This document shows, piece by piece, positions 1-9,183 of a stretch of DNA of 64,000 nt; the first letter of the stretch is position 1; each line of letters starts with the position of its first letter. Under the pieces are notes generated by a model. The model was not told the DNA's origin, searched no databases, and worked only from the letters and a program-made list of their open reading frames with translations. Where the stretch lies: positions 2,728,001 to 2,792,000 of the forward strand of contig NZ_CP036346.1 of assembly GCF_014131695.1 (NCBI RefSeq), given 5' to 3'. A program made the position numbers and the translations under genes. Origin of the DNA: Thomasclavelia ramosa DSM 1402 (lineage in GTDB: Bacteria > Bacillota_I > Bacilli_A > Erysipelotrichales > Coprobacillaceae).

Positions 1-155
1 TCTGTTTCATAATTTACATAACCATATGTATTACTTGTGTTCGTATTTTGAACAAACGAGCTATTTACCTCTAATGCACTTAGATTAGAAGTAACCATTG
101 TTGCAACTATCATTATTGCAATTAGCGATGATAAAAACTTTTTAATCTTTTTCAT
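1..155 (-). CDS. Secreted protein, N-terminal part only (runs off window)
   Basis: The first 51 codons of a minus-strand gene that continues beyond the left edge. The start is the ATG at 155, preceded by a strong GAGGAGG ribosome binding site; an ATG at 160 hits a stop at once. The product opens with two lysine pairs and about 18 hydrophobic residues, then Ala-Leu-Glu, which is a typical Sec signal peptide. The rest is Asn/Ser/Thr-rich, as in many exported Gram-positive proteins. Too little is present to name a function. Confidence 0.75.
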   Translation of the reverse strand, partial: MKKIKKFLSSLIAIMIVATMVTSNLSALEVNSSFVQNTNTSNTYGYVNYET

Positions 156-237
156 AACATCCTCCTCTTTGACACTTATCTTAGCATGGCGGATTTTATT
201 ATTATTGTTGTTTATTTGTTTTAATCTTCATTAATCT

Positions 238-1068
238 TTACTTCTTATTCTTTTCACGATACTGCTTTGGTGTCATTTGATAAACTTCTTTAAATACACG
301 ATTAAATATTTGAATATTTGCAAATCCGTTATTTAAAGCAATACTTACAATCGTATCATCAGAATGTTTTAGTTCATATAAACAATGCTGCATTCTGACA
401 TTACGTAAATACTCAAAAATAGTAATACCTGTCTTTTTCTTAAAAATATTTGATAAATAAGTCTTGTTATAGCATGTCATTCTTGCTAAATCATCTAAAC
501 TAATTTTTTGAGCATAATGATAATCAATATATTCAGTAATCGAAATAACTAATTCATAACTTTCATCATCATGCTTTTCTTTAATATAATGCCCCTCTAA
601 CATTAACTGTTCAGCCAAAACACTAATAATTTCTAAAACAATAATATTAGCTTTAACTTTATTATTATTTTCATAGGCTTCTACTAATTTGAATAAATAA
701 TCCACAATTTTCTTTTTAGCTAATGGTTCTTTTTCCAAGCTAAAGCCACGTTCAATACATTGTGGACAAACATGGTCAATATAATTACGGTCAATCAATA
801 AGACAATCCCCTCTAATCCCTTCTTTACATCAACATCATGAATTACTCCCGAATTCACTAATAACAAAGTTCCTGCTGGTGCAATAACTTCTTTATTCTC
901 CATCTGTTGAACCTTTAAGCCCTTTACTACATAAGTGATTTCAATACTATTATGCCAATGATTTTCCATATAATAATCTTTATCATAATGTGTATGGGCA
1001 AGTGTAAAGAAAGTACTGCGCTGATAATCAATTTTTTCGTGTTTGCGCACCACTATACGATGTGACAT
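238..1068 (-). CDS. AraC-family transcriptional regulator
   Basis: A 276-residue regulator with a cupin-like sensor half (about residues 1-130, including the HWHNSIEITYVVKG stretch typical of AraC sensor barrels) and two helix-turn-helix motifs at the C-terminus (about 175-275, with the AraC signature GFANIQIFNRVFK and a PKQYR ending). The open frame extends 46 codons upstream, but the ATG at 1068 is chosen because AAGGAAGG lies just before it and the upstream residues resemble translated non-coding DNA. It is divergent from queT. AraC proteins with this layout usually sense a sugar or small metabolite; the ligand cannot be read from sequence. Confidence 0.85.
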   Translation of the reverse strand: MSHRIVVRKHEKIDYQRSTFFTLAHTHYDKDYYMENHWHNSIEITYVVKGLKVQQMENKEVIAPAGTLLLVNSGVIHDVDVKKGLEGIVLLIDRNYIDHVCPQCIERGFSLEKEPLAKKKIVDYLFKLVEAYENNNKVKANIIVLEIISVLAEQLMLEGHYIKEKHDDESYELVISITEYIDYHYAQKISLDDLARMTCYNKTYLSNIFKKKTGITIFEYLRNVRMQHCLYELKHSDDTIVSIALNNGFANIQIFNRVFKEVYQMTPKQYREKNKK

Positions 1069-1218
1069 GTTAACCTTCCTTTCGTAATTATACATCATTA
1101 TTATCGTATCACATATTTTATTAATTAGGATTAATCTTTTTGATAAAAAGAGCAAGTATTTAATTTTAAATATTGTTTTATTTATATAAAATATTTTAAT
1201 TCTCATATTCCTATACAG

Positions 1219-1253
1219 AAAGACTAGTCTTTTTACTTAAAATAGTATATAAT
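1219..1253 (+). promoter_or_regulatory. 14-bp perfect palindrome and candidate -10 box upstream of queT
   Basis: AAAGACTAGTCTTT (1219-1232) is a perfect dyad followed 15 bases later by TATAAT (1248-1253). The palindrome sits where the -35 box would be, so it could be an operator. No good -35 hexamer is visible, and no preQ1 riboswitch consensus is present in the leader. Confidence 0.3.
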
Positions 1254-1313
1254 ATCCATGTTTTCAATGAGGTGACATTTAAGTGAAAATAATACTATGA
1301 AAGGATATAATAT

Positions 1314-1796
1314 ATGAACAAAGGTATTTCAGTAAAACTGGTTGTAATCAATGCGATGATTGCGGGGGTTTATGCTGTACTCACTTTAGCAATCTCACCC
1401 ATCGCATATTCAGAAATCCAATTTAGGCTATCAGAAATAATTGTTTTTTTAGCATTTTATAATCGACGCTATATTCCTGGCTTAACGATTGGTTGCATTA
1501 TTGCTAATCTATTTTCACCAATGGGAATGTTAGATATTGTCTTTGGAACTTTAAGTACGATTATAGTATGTATTGCTATGTACTTGATTAAAAATCGCTA
1601 TTTAGCTGCTGGAGCAGGAGCAATTATAACAGGAATGATTATTGGGGCTGAATTATGGTATGCTTTCAATATTCCATATGTAATAAACGCAATCTATGTT
1701 GCTGTTGGAGAATTAATTGTTTTAATTATCGGAGCACTTGTCTTTAAATCATTAGAAAAAAATGACCGTTTAATGAACTTATTAGATTTAAAATAA
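1314..1796 (+). CDS. queT: QueT-family queuosine-precursor ECF transporter S component
   Basis: A 160-residue integral membrane protein with about five to six hydrophobic segments and the QueT-family pattern near the start (SEIQFRLSEI, then IANLFSPMGMLDIVFGTLST). S components of this family bind a queuosine precursor and dock with a shared ECF energising module (two ATPases plus EcfT) encoded elsewhere. The start ATG at 1314 follows AAAGGA. QueT genes are often under preQ1 riboswitches; none is recognisable here. Confidence 0.85.
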   Translation: MNKGISVKLVVINAMIAGVYAVLTLAISPIAYSEIQFRLSEIIVFLAFYNRRYIPGLTIGCIIANLFSPMGMLDIVFGTLSTIIVCIAMYLIKNRYLAAGAGAIITGMIIGAELWYAFNIPYVINAIYVAVGELIVLIIGALVFKSLEKNDRLMNLLDLK

Positions 1797-1814
1797 GATC
1801 ATTGACGGTCTTTT
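1764..1814 (+). terminator. Possible intrinsic terminator after queT
   Basis: GACCGT (1764-1769) can pair with ACGGTC (1805-1810), which is followed by TTTT. The loop is long (35 bases) and the first arm lies inside the end of queT, so this is a weak call. Confidence 0.3.
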
Positions 1815-1832
1815 ATTACTTTAATATTCTTT

Positions 1833-2297
1833 TTAATCATTAAGCAGTTTTTTAAGATCAGCAACTGACACATCCATTTTTTTTGAAATCTGCTCCGTTG
1901 TCATCCCACGATCAATAAAACGGTTAATTACCATCTTCATCGACTCACCTACTTCAATAATATGTTTATCCAAGTCATAAAAACGGACTACTCGTTGACC
2001 CCAGCTATGCTCTATAACATCATCAAGATACTCTATTTGTGGGTACACAGATAATCTTTTTAAAAATGCATCAAAATTTTCTTCTTCAAAACAAATTTCA
2101 TGATTATTTGCTTTTTCAATAATCTTCTCTTTCTCTATATTAATAAGCCAGTCAAAATCTTGCTGCAATGATAACCCACAATCAAACGTAATATTTATTC
2201 CATAATCCTGATAAACTTCTAAATCAAATAGTTCTTCATAAAATTTTTTTGATGCATTAATGTCTTTTACTGATATTACAAATCCTGTATATCTCAT
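1833..2297 (-). CDS. Glyoxalase/VOC-fold protein with C-terminal helical tail
   Basis: A 154-residue protein. Residues 1-115 match the vicinal-oxygen-chelate fold: an opening beta strand, then DINASKKFYEELFDLEV, and a final FYDLDKHIIEVGE strand of the kind that carries the last metal-ligand Glu. Residues about 120-152 form a short helical tail (TTEQISKKMDVSVADLKKLL) that resembles a small helix-turn-helix. The family includes lyases, dioxygenases and resistance proteins; the substrate is not predictable. It starts at 2297 after AAGGAG and lies 10 bases downstream of the diguanylate cyclase start side, probably a separate short transcript. Confidence 0.7.
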   Translation of the reverse strand: MRYTGFVISVKDINASKKFYEELFDLEVYQDYGINITFDCGLSLQQDFDWLINIEKEKIIEKANNHEICFEEENFDAFLKRLSVYPQIEYLDDVIEHSWGQRVVRFYDLDKHIIEVGESMKMVINRFIDRGMTTEQISKKMDVSVADLKKLLND

Positions 2298-2307
2298 CTT
2301 CTTCTCC

Positions 2308-3741
2308 TTAAAATTTTGCCAATTTATTTTTTCCTAATGATTTAGCAATATATAAGGCACTGTCTGCAGCCTTATATAGTTCCGCTACGGTTTCTCCATC
2401 CTTTGGTGCAACTGCTAACCCACAACTACATGTGACAACAATATCTGGATGTTCTTCTATTTTTATTTTAGCAATTTGGTTACAAGTCAGTTCAAGTTTT
2501 TGAATAACAATATTAATAATTTGAACATTTTCAATTAAGATAACAAACTCGTCACCGCCTAAACGTCCGACCAAATATTCACCAAGATTATCTCTTAAAA
2601 TTTGTCCAATTTCTTTCAAAATAATATCACCAATAGGATGACCATATGTATCATTGATTTTCTTAAAATCATCAATATCTAAAATCGCTAATCCAAATTC
2701 ACTTTGAGCTTTTAAATACCTCTTAATTTCCTCTGTTAATTTCCGACGATTATATAAACCTGTCAAACTATCATAATCAGCTCTTTTTAACAAAACACGA
2801 CGCTCTTTTTTATTTACAATAAAAATATAAAGAACCGTAACTGTTAGAACCATTGCAACAGCTCCCAGCAAATATGTCTCATATTTCATAATAAACTGAT
2901 AATCTTGAAATGCATCAGAGACTAATACAGAATAACAAATTACCCACTCACTTGACTCTAAAGGAACATATACTAAATAACGTGTTTCTTTACCTCCTTT
3001 AGTCAAAACACATCCTGAAACATAATTACTAATGTCTGTTTTTATCTGCTGCAGCTGCTGATTACTTAAAATATTACTTTCCTGACAATAGTCATAAAAA
3101 TTTCCTTGATAATTATGAAGCTTCTGATCATTAATCAAAAAATTACCAGAATAATCAATTAAATAAGTATAACCCTTGTTATTATATAAATTAGAAAACT
3201 CAATTTCACTAATTGCCCGTACATCATAAGATCCCATTACCATACCGATTATTTGACCATGTTGACTATAAATTGGAACAGATAAAGCCATCCTACGCTC
3301 ACCATCAATAACTGAATCTACTGGTTCACTATTTCTAGCTCCTCCATTCATCGTATCTTGATAATATCCTCTAGTACTTATATCATAACTACTACCATCA
3401 CTTAGATATCCAATTCCATCTTCAAACGCCACAACAATTCGATCAAATCCATTTTTAGAAACAAATGCTTTAGTAAAATTTATCAATTGTGACATATCAC
3501 GTGTGTTTAAGCTAGTGATATACCCAGATATCCCTTCTAATTCTTGATATTGTATAGAGATCGTCGCTTCCAAACTTTTGCGATGAGAAATTACTTCGTT
3601 AAGTAAAATTTCTTGAACTTTTTCATTAATCCCACTATTGATATTAGTTAAAAAAATAGTTACACATATAATTGACATTATAATAAAAAACAAGATGGCG
3701 AATAGGTACTTCTTTGTGTATTTAGACTCTACTTTTAGCAT
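2308..3741 (-). CDS. Membrane diguanylate cyclase with extracellular dCACHE sensor
   Basis: A 477-residue protein. A transmembrane helix (about 12-35) is followed by a roughly 250-residue extracellular CACHE-type sensor, a second membrane helix (about 290-310) and a GGDEF domain. The active loop reads GRLGGDEF, so it should make cyclic di-GMP from GTP. The four positions five residues before GGDEF read LGEY, not RxxD, so the usual product-inhibition I-site is missing. The start is set at the ATG at 3741 because AAGGGGTG is well spaced from it, rather than the GTG at 3750. Two further c-di-GMP proteins lie at 23.2-25.7 and 27.7-30.0 kb. Confidence 0.88.
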   Translation of the reverse strand: MLKVESKYTKKYLFAILFFIIMSIICVTIFLTNINSGINEKVQEILLNEVISHRKSLEATISIQYQELEGISGYITSLNTRDMSQLINFTKAFVSKNGFDRIVVAFEDGIGYLSDGSSYDISTRGYYQDTMNGGARNSEPVDSVIDGERRMALSVPIYSQHGQIIGMVMGSYDVRAISEIEFSNLYNNKGYTYLIDYSGNFLINDQKLHNYQGNFYDYCQESNILSNQQLQQIKTDISNYVSGCVLTKGGKETRYLVYVPLESSEWVICYSVLVSDAFQDYQFIMKYETYLLGAVAMVLTVTVLYIFIVNKKERRVLLKRADYDSLTGLYNRRKLTEEIKRYLKAQSEFGLAILDIDDFKKINDTYGHPIGDIILKEIGQILRDNLGEYLVGRLGGDEFVILIENVQIINIVIQKLELTCNQIAKIKIEEHPDIVVTCSCGLAVAPKDGETVAELYKAADSALYIAKSLGKNKLAKF

Positions 3742-3768
3742 CTTTTTCACCCCTTGTTTTATTTACTA

Positions 3769-4038
3769 TTATTCACGTTCTTGAATCGTTACGTGAACAA
3801 TATCTCCTGGTTGTTTATTAATTATTTTTCGAATATCTTTTCTCAACCCAATAATATGATTAGGGGTTTTCATTTTTACTAAACTTCCTAAATATTCGAT
3901 TCCATCAAATGTAGCAATGACTTTTACACGTCCTTTATTAAATTCCTTTTTTACATCGTATGGAAAATCAACATAAGCACCATCTATATTCGGTACTTTT
4001 TTAATTACAGCATCAAATTCATATCTTTTCATATTCAT
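3769..4038 (-). CDS. DUF1905-domain protein
   Basis: An 89-residue protein, almost entirely a DUF1905 domain: YEFDAVIKK, then AYVDFPYDV, GRVKVIATFDG and a closing PGDIVHVTIQE strand, which is the small barrel of that family. The family's function is not established. The ATG at 4038 is preferred over the longer frame because GGAAGTG sits eight bases before it. It lies just upstream of the diguanylate cyclase on the same strand, 27 bases from the latter's start, so the two may be co-transcribed. Confidence 0.7.
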   Translation of the reverse strand: MNMKRYEFDAVIKKVPNIDGAYVDFPYDVKKEFNKGRVKVIATFDGIEYLGSLVKMKTPNHIIGLRKDIRKIINKQPGDIVHVTIQERE

Positions 4039-4135
4039 TTTATCACTTCCATATGTAATTGTAACCCATATCAAGAAAATAATCTAATTTCATTACTTTT
4101 AACTAGATATAATCTTATTATAAGAAACTCTAAGA

Positions 4136-4576
4136 TTATAAAAATTTAAATATCGATCCCATGATTAAATAAATAAAAACTAAGTCTTTTAAAACATGAT
4201 ATCTCCCATGAATTACCATAAAAAACAACTCGTTTAGCTTTTTTATTGTCTTTATTAGAATTCTAATTTGGTGATCTTCAAACTCAGTTTCTAGAGCACT
4301 CCAAGCCATATTGGAACGATACTGTTGATAATCAATATTAAACATTTTTTTCTGTTTTACTTCTTCATCTAATATAGTAATTAAATCTTTAAAACTCTCA
4401 TAGCCATCCTTACTAAAAAAACGATGTAAAGAAGCCTTAGAGATCCCTACATCATCAATAACTTTCTTAATCGTCAACTGTTCCAATGAATTTAAATGCA
4501 TTAATAAATAGTGTGCAATCACACTATCACTAGATTCTTAGCTACACAACCGATATAGCATTTCATATGTATACAT
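4136..4576 (-). pseudogene. Broken RpiR/MurR-type regulator
   Basis: An RpiR-type N-terminal helix-turn-helix (LTIKKVIDDVGISKASLHRFF) followed by only part of the linker. A good start (ATG at 4576 after GAAAGAGG) opens the same frame but meets an in-frame TAA at 4538-4540 after 12 codons; the frame then continues through the whole domain. The gene also stops at 4136, before any complete SIS sugar-binding domain (total about 146 codons against about 250-280 for the family). A shorter product from GTG at 4522 is possible. It most resembles the two divergent regulators at 45.5-47.0 kb. Confidence 0.65.
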
Positions 4577-4711
4577 ATTATCTACCTCTTTCAATAATTA
4601 TACTTCAATATAAAAAAACATAAAGTTAATTATCTTCATTAACAACTCAAAATAATAATGTTATTGGCCATAATTTTATCAAGAAACTACTTATCAAAGT
4701 TTATATTTTAC

Positions 4712-4752
4712 AAAAAACAGACTTAATGATGCAATCTCACTAAGTCTGTTTT
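4712..4752 (-). terminator. Intrinsic terminator of the carA-carB operon
   Basis: AAAACAGACTTA (4714-4725) pairs perfectly with TAAGTCTGTTTT (4741-4752); on the minus strand the hairpin ends in a run of T, directly after the carB stop codon. Confidence 0.9.
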
Positions 4753-4755
4753 AAA

Positions 4756-7700
4756 CTATTTTAGTTTAGTAATATCTACTAAAGAAGTATCCCCTTTATG
4801 ACGTTTTTCTAAACTAGTAATCAATGCTTGAGCAGTATCTAATGAAGTAAAGATTGGAATTCCTGCTTCTACAGCAAATCTTCTAATTAAGAAACCATCT
4901 TTTAAGTTATCATTGCGAGTGGGAATATCAATGATTAAATCAACAGTATCTGTTAACATTAAATCAAACAATGTGTTACTTTTAGCACTAATGCGATTCA
5001 CTAAACTAACTGGTACATCATTTTCTTTTAAGAAATTATAAGTTCCTTCGGTTGCATATAAATCATAACCAAACATATAATATTGTTTTGCAATTGGTAA
5101 AAATTCATCTTTTGCAGAATCTTTAATCGTACAAATAATATTCTTTTTCTTTGGTAAATTGATTCCTGAACCAATAAATGCTTTATAAATTGCCTCATCA
5201 TAATCAGTTGAAATTCCAAGCACTTCTCCTGTTGATTTCATTTCTGGACCAAGACTAATCTCAGCTCCCTTAATTTTTTCAAAAGAGAAAACCGGCATTT
5301 TAATCGCAATTGTTTCTTTTTCTGGTGCTAAGCCATATTCATATCCCTGTTCTTTAATTGTTTTTCCCATAATAACATGAGTTGCCACATCTACCACCGG
5401 AATATCTGTTACTTTAGAAATATATGGAATTGTTCTACTTGAACGAGGATTTACTTCAATTACATATACTTGGTCTTCATATACAATAAATTGAATATTA
5501 ATTAAACCGATGACATTTAAAGCTTTAGCTAAACGACCTGTGTATTCAACAATCGTATCTTTAATATGCTGTTTGATCTTTTGAGTTGGATAAACTGATA
5601 TACTATCACCTGAATGGACTCCCGCACGTTCAACATGTTCCATAATTCCCGGAATCAGTATTCCATTTTCATCACAAATAGCATCAACTTCTACTTCTTT
5701 ACCAGCTAAATATTTATCAATTAAAATTGGGTGTTCTTGATATTGACGATTAATGATTTTCATAAATTTCTTTACATCACCATCATTTAAACAGATCTCC
5801 ATTCCTGCTCCCCCTAAAACATATGAAGGACGAACTAAAACTGGATATTTTAATCGATTAGCAACTTCTAAAGCCTCCTCAATTGTAAAGACTGTTGAAC
5901 CACGAGGACGATCAATTTCACATTTTTCTAAAATCTCATCAAATCTTTCACGGTCTTCAGCTGCATCAACATCGTCAGCTGATGTTCCTAAAATTTTAAC
6001 CCCCATCTCCATTAATGCCTTTGTTAGTTTGATTGCAGTTTGACCACCAAATTGAACAATTGCTCCATCAGGATGTTCGATATTAACAATATTCTCAACA
6101 TCCTCTGGTGTTAATGGTTCAAAATATAAGCGATCTGCAATATCAAAGTCAGTACTTACTGTTTCAGGATTATTATTTACAATAATTGTATCATAACCAG
6201 CTTCTTTTAAAGCCCAAACGCAATGAACTGAGCAATAATCAAATTCAATTCCTTGTCCAATTCTGATTGGTCCTGAACCTAAAACCATTATTTTTTTCTT
6301 ATCATCAGCTGGATTTACTTCATTTACTCCACCATAGACTGAATAATAATATGGAGTTGTTGCATCAAATTCAGCCGCACATGTATCAACCACTTTATAC
6401 ACTGCGTTAATTTTATTTTCTTGGCACATATTTTTTACTTCATCACTAGTTTTACCTGTTAACTTAGCAATTACTTGATTTGGGAATTCTAAACGTTTAG
6501 CTTTTTTCAATAACTCTCCACTTAATTCTTTATTTTGTAATTCCTTTTCTACTTCTACTAAATGTTTGATTTTATCGATAAACCATAAATCAATTTTTGT
6601 GATATCATGAATTTCTTTTTCACTAATTCCTTGGCGTAATGCTTCTGCTACCGCAAAAATTCTTTGATCGTCAACATCTTTTAATTTCTTTTGGAGAAAT
6701 TCAACATCTTTTCCATCAAGTTCATCTAGATGCAAATAGTAAAGATTTTGCTCCAGTGAACGTAATGCTTTCATTAGCGCACCTTCAAAATTATTGCAAA
6801 TGCTCATAACTTCTCCAGTTGCTTTCATTTGAGTCCCTAATTCCCTTGAAGCATCAACAAATTTATCAAATGGCCATTTAGGAATTTTACATACGACATA
6901 ATCTAATGTTGGTTCATATGAAGCATAAGTTTTCCCTGTTACTGCATTGATGATTTCATCTAATGTGTACCCTAAAGCAATCTTTGCTGCTAGTTTTGCA
7001 ATTGGATAACCAGTAGCTTTACTAGCTAAAGCTGAAGAACGACTAACTCGTGGATTTACTTCAATTACACAGTATTCAAAACTATCGGGATTTAGCGCAT
7101 ATTGAACATTACACCCACCTTGAATATCTAATGCTGTAATAATATTTAAAGCAGAGGTTCTTAACATTTGATATTCTTTATCTGATAAAGTTTGGCTTGG
7201 CGCTACAACAATACTGTCACCAGTATGAACTCCTACAGGATCTAAATTTTCCATGTTGCATACAGTGATGCAGTTTCCAGCACCATCACGCATTACTTCA
7301 TACTCAATTTCTTTCCATCCGGCAATACACCTTTCAATTAAACATTGACTAACTCGTGATAACCTTAATCCATTTGAACAGATATCATGTAATTCTGTTT
7401 CATCATAAGCGATTCCGCCTCCCGTTCCACCTAAAGTATAAGCAGGACGTACTACAACTGGATAACCAATCTTTTTAGCAAACTCTAAAGCATCATCAAC
7501 ATGATTAACAACTAATGAGGCTGCACATGGTTCATTAATATTTTCCATTAGGGTTTTAAACTCTAAGCGATCTTCGGCTAATTTAATCGTATTAGTTGAA
7601 GTCCCAATCGTTTGAACATTATGTTCTTCTAAAAAACCTTCATCAGCTAATGCCATCGCAATATTCAAAGCATTTTGACCACCCAGGGTTGGCAAAATAC

Positions 7701-7953
7701 TGTCTGGTTGTTCTTTAATTATTAAACTTTTAACAACCGGTACGGTTAAGGGCTCAATATAAACCTTATCAGCAATATCCTTATCAGTCATGATTGTTGC
7801 AGGGTTAGAGTTGATTAAAACTACTTCAATCCCTTCTTCTTTTAATGCCCGACAAGCTTGAGTTCCAGCATAATCAAATTCTGCTGCTTGACCAATAATA
7901 ATTGGTCCCGAACCAATTACTAATACTTTTTTTATTCTACTATCTTTTGGCAT
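4756..7953 (-). CDS. carB: Carbamoyl-phosphate synthase large subunit, Bacillota-type copy
   Basis: A 1065-residue large subunit that makes carbamoyl phosphate from ammonia (supplied by CarA), bicarbonate and two ATP, for pyrimidine and arginine synthesis. It shows the duplicated carboxyphosphate and carbamate synthetase halves (VLVIGSGPIIIGQAAEFDY near the start, VLGSGPIRIGQGIEFDY near residue 555), two ATP-grasp domains and a C-terminal MGS-like allosteric domain. It follows carA by one base, with its ribosome site (GGAGGG) inside the end of carA, so translation is coupled. The allosteric domain (EGTYNFLKENDVPV, then ISAKSNTLFDLM) differs markedly from that of the second carB at 9.4-12.6 kb. 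Confidence 0.97.
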   Translation of the reverse strand: MPKDSRIKKVLVIGSGPIIIGQAAEFDYAGTQACRALKEEGIEVVLINSNPATIMTDKDIADKVYIEPLTVPVVKSLIIKEQPDSILPTLGGQNALNIAMALADEGFLEEHNVQTIGTSTNTIKLAEDRLEFKTLMENINEPCAASLVVNHVDDALEFAKKIGYPVVVRPAYTLGGTGGGIAYDETELHDICSNGLRLSRVSQCLIERCIAGWKEIEYEVMRDGAGNCITVCNMENLDPVGVHTGDSIVVAPSQTLSDKEYQMLRTSALNIITALDIQGGCNVQYALNPDSFEYCVIEVNPRVSRSSALASKATGYPIAKLAAKIALGYTLDEIINAVTGKTYASYEPTLDYVVCKIPKWPFDKFVDASRELGTQMKATGEVMSICNNFEGALMKALRSLEQNLYYLHLDELDGKDVEFLQKKLKDVDDQRIFAVAEALRQGISEKEIHDITKIDLWFIDKIKHLVEVEKELQNKELSGELLKKAKRLEFPNQVIAKLTGKTSDEVKNMCQENKINAVYKVVDTCAAEFDATTPYYYSVYGGVNEVNPADDKKKIMVLGSGPIRIGQGIEFDYCSVHCVWALKEAGYDTIIVNNNPETVSTDFDIADRLYFEPLTPEDVENIVNIEHPDGAIVQFGGQTAIKLTKALMEMGVKILGTSADDVDAAEDRERFDEILEKCEIDRPRGSTVFTIEEALEVANRLKYPVLVRPSYVLGGAGMEICLNDGDVKKFMKIINRQYQEHPILIDKYLAGKEVEVDAICDENGILIPGIMEHVERAGVHSGDSISVYPTQKIKQHIKDTIVEYTGRLAKALNVIGLINIQFIVYEDQVYVIEVNPRSSRTIPYISKVTDIPVVDVATHVIMGKTIKEQGYEYGLAPEKETIAIKMPVFSFEKIKGAEISLGPEMKSTGEVLGISTDYDEAIYKAFIGSGINLPKKKNIICTIKDSAKDEFLPIAKQYYMFGYDLYATEGTYNFLKENDVPVSLVNRISAKSNTLFDLMLTDTVDLIIDIPTRNDNLKDGFLIRRFAVEAGIPIFTSLDTAQALITSLEKRHKGDTSLVDITKLK

Positions 7954-7954
7954 T

Positions 7955-9025
7955 CTATTTTCCCTCCATCATCTTTATAAATTCTTCAAATAAAGCATCA
8001 GTATCCAATGGACCAGCACATGCTTCAGGGTGAAATTGTACTGTTTTAATATTTTCTTTAAGATAAGTAACACCTTCGATTGTCTTATCATTTACATTGA
8101 TAAACCATGGTTTTGCTACTGCTGAATCAATTGAATCTTCTTTAATCACAAAATTATGATTCTGAGTAGAAATATATACTCGACCAGTTTCTAAATCTTT
8201 AACCGGATGATTAGCACCATGATGGCCATACTTCATCTTTTCAGTTTTGAAACCATGGGCTAAAGCCATTAACTGATGTCCTAAACAAATCGCAAAAATC
8301 GGTGTTTGACTACTTGCAAGCAGCTTGATTTCTTCAATAATTTGAACATTTTCCTCAGGATCTCCAGGACCATTTGAAAGCATGATTCCATCATACTTTT
8401 CTTTTAGAATAACTGACGCTGGCGTACTGGCAGGATAGACTGTAACTTGACATCCACGTTTCACTAAACTTTTAGCAATGTTAGCTTTTGCTCCATAATC
8501 TAATAAAGCAACTCTTTTATCTCCAGTACCAATTGTATAAGACTCTTTACATGTAGTTTGTTCCACAACTCCAGTTACTTTGAAAGCATGAATCCGTTTC
8601 ATTACTTCATCAAGATTTTCATATTTAGTTGTTGTTATCATTCCATTCATACATCCAATATTACGAATAATTTTCGTTAGATTTCGAGTATCAATTCCTT
8701 GAATCCCAGGAATATCATGTTGGATTAGGTATTCCTCTAAATCAATATTTTTTCTAAAATTACTTCCCAATCTAGCTAGTTCATTTACAATAAATCCCTC
8801 TACATGTGGTTTACTTGACTCTTGGTCTTCTAAACAAACCCCATAATTCCCAATTAATGGATAAGTCATTACGACTGACTGACCAGCATAAGAAGGATCT
8901 GTTAACACTTCTAAATATCCTGTCATCGAAGTATTAAATACAAACTCACTAACTACTTCTTTAACTGCACCAATACTTGTTCCTTCAAATACACTGCCAT
9001 CTTCTAAAATTAAGTATGCTTTCAT
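7955..9025 (-). CDS. carA: Carbamoyl-phosphate synthase small (glutaminase) subunit
   Basis: A 356-residue class I glutamine amidotransferase that releases ammonia from glutamine and channels it to CarB. The N-terminal CPS small-chain domain is followed by the GATase domain with the nucleophile loop FAICLGHQLM and the His/Glu pair in VQFHPEA. Two adjacent ATGs exist (9028, 9025); the second is chosen because its spacing from GGAGG is seven bases and MKAYLILEDG is the usual family start. It is the only carA in the window and lies between two carB genes. Its leader carries a peptide-coupled attenuator. Confidence 0.96.
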   Translation of the reverse strand: MKAYLILEDGSVFEGTSIGAVKEVVSEFVFNTSMTGYLEVLTDPSYAGQSVVMTYPLIGNYGVCLEDQESSKPHVEGFIVNELARLGSNFRKNIDLEEYLIQHDIPGIQGIDTRNLTKIIRNIGCMNGMITTTKYENLDEVMKRIHAFKVTGVVEQTTCKESYTIGTGDKRVALLDYGAKANIAKSLVKRGCQVTVYPASTPASVILKEKYDGIMLSNGPGDPEENVQIIEEIKLLASSQTPIFAICLGHQLMALAHGFKTEKMKYGHHGANHPVKDLETGRVYISTQNHNFVIKEDSIDSAVAKPWFINVNDKTIEGVTYLKENIKTVQFHPEACAGPLDTDALFEEFIKMMEGK

Positions 9026-9048
9026 CATTCATCCTCCTTAATTACTAT

Positions 9049-9078
9049 AAAAAAACATATCAATATAACTGATATGTT
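9049..9078 (-). terminator. Leader terminator (attenuator) of carA-carB
   Basis: A nine-base-pair hairpin, TGATATGTT (9070-9078) with AACATATCA (9054-9062), 7-base loop, then seven T on the minus strand. It lies between the promoter and carA, 21 bases before the carA start, and its first arm overlaps the stop codon of the leader peptide. The stem is identical to that in front of the second carB. Confidence 0.85.
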
Positions 9079-9155
9079 TAATAACAATAAAAATATAAAA
9101 ATGAGTTCATAATATCAAATTTTTCACTTACTAATTCTTTAAAAAACACCAACAT
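9078..9155 (-). CDS. carA leader peptide, 25 residues
   Basis: A short frame that starts at ATG 9155, preceded by AAAGGA at nine bases (an in-frame ATG nine bases further up is too close to that site). It reads MLVFFKELVSEKFDIMNSFL and then YFYCY. The last seven codons contain 16 T in 21 bases. The TAA stop at 9078-9080 overlaps the first arm of the attenuator, so a ribosome reaching the stop would block hairpin formation. This is the layout of the E. coli pyrBI leader (PyrL); UTP sensing is inferred. Confidence 0.65.
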   Translation of the reverse strand: MLVFFKELVSEKFDIMNSFLYFYCY

Positions 9156-9183
9156 ATGCCTCATTCCTTTCTTATTCTTGTAT

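Noticed and set aside
1254-1313. preQ1 riboswitch before queT
   Set aside because: Searched for because QueT genes often have one; the short leader lacks the CTTGGTGC or AGAGGTT-type core motifs.
5753-6043. Plus-strand open frames inside carB and other long genes
   Set aside because: They are antisense shadows of well-supported genes with no ribosome sites or recognisable domains.
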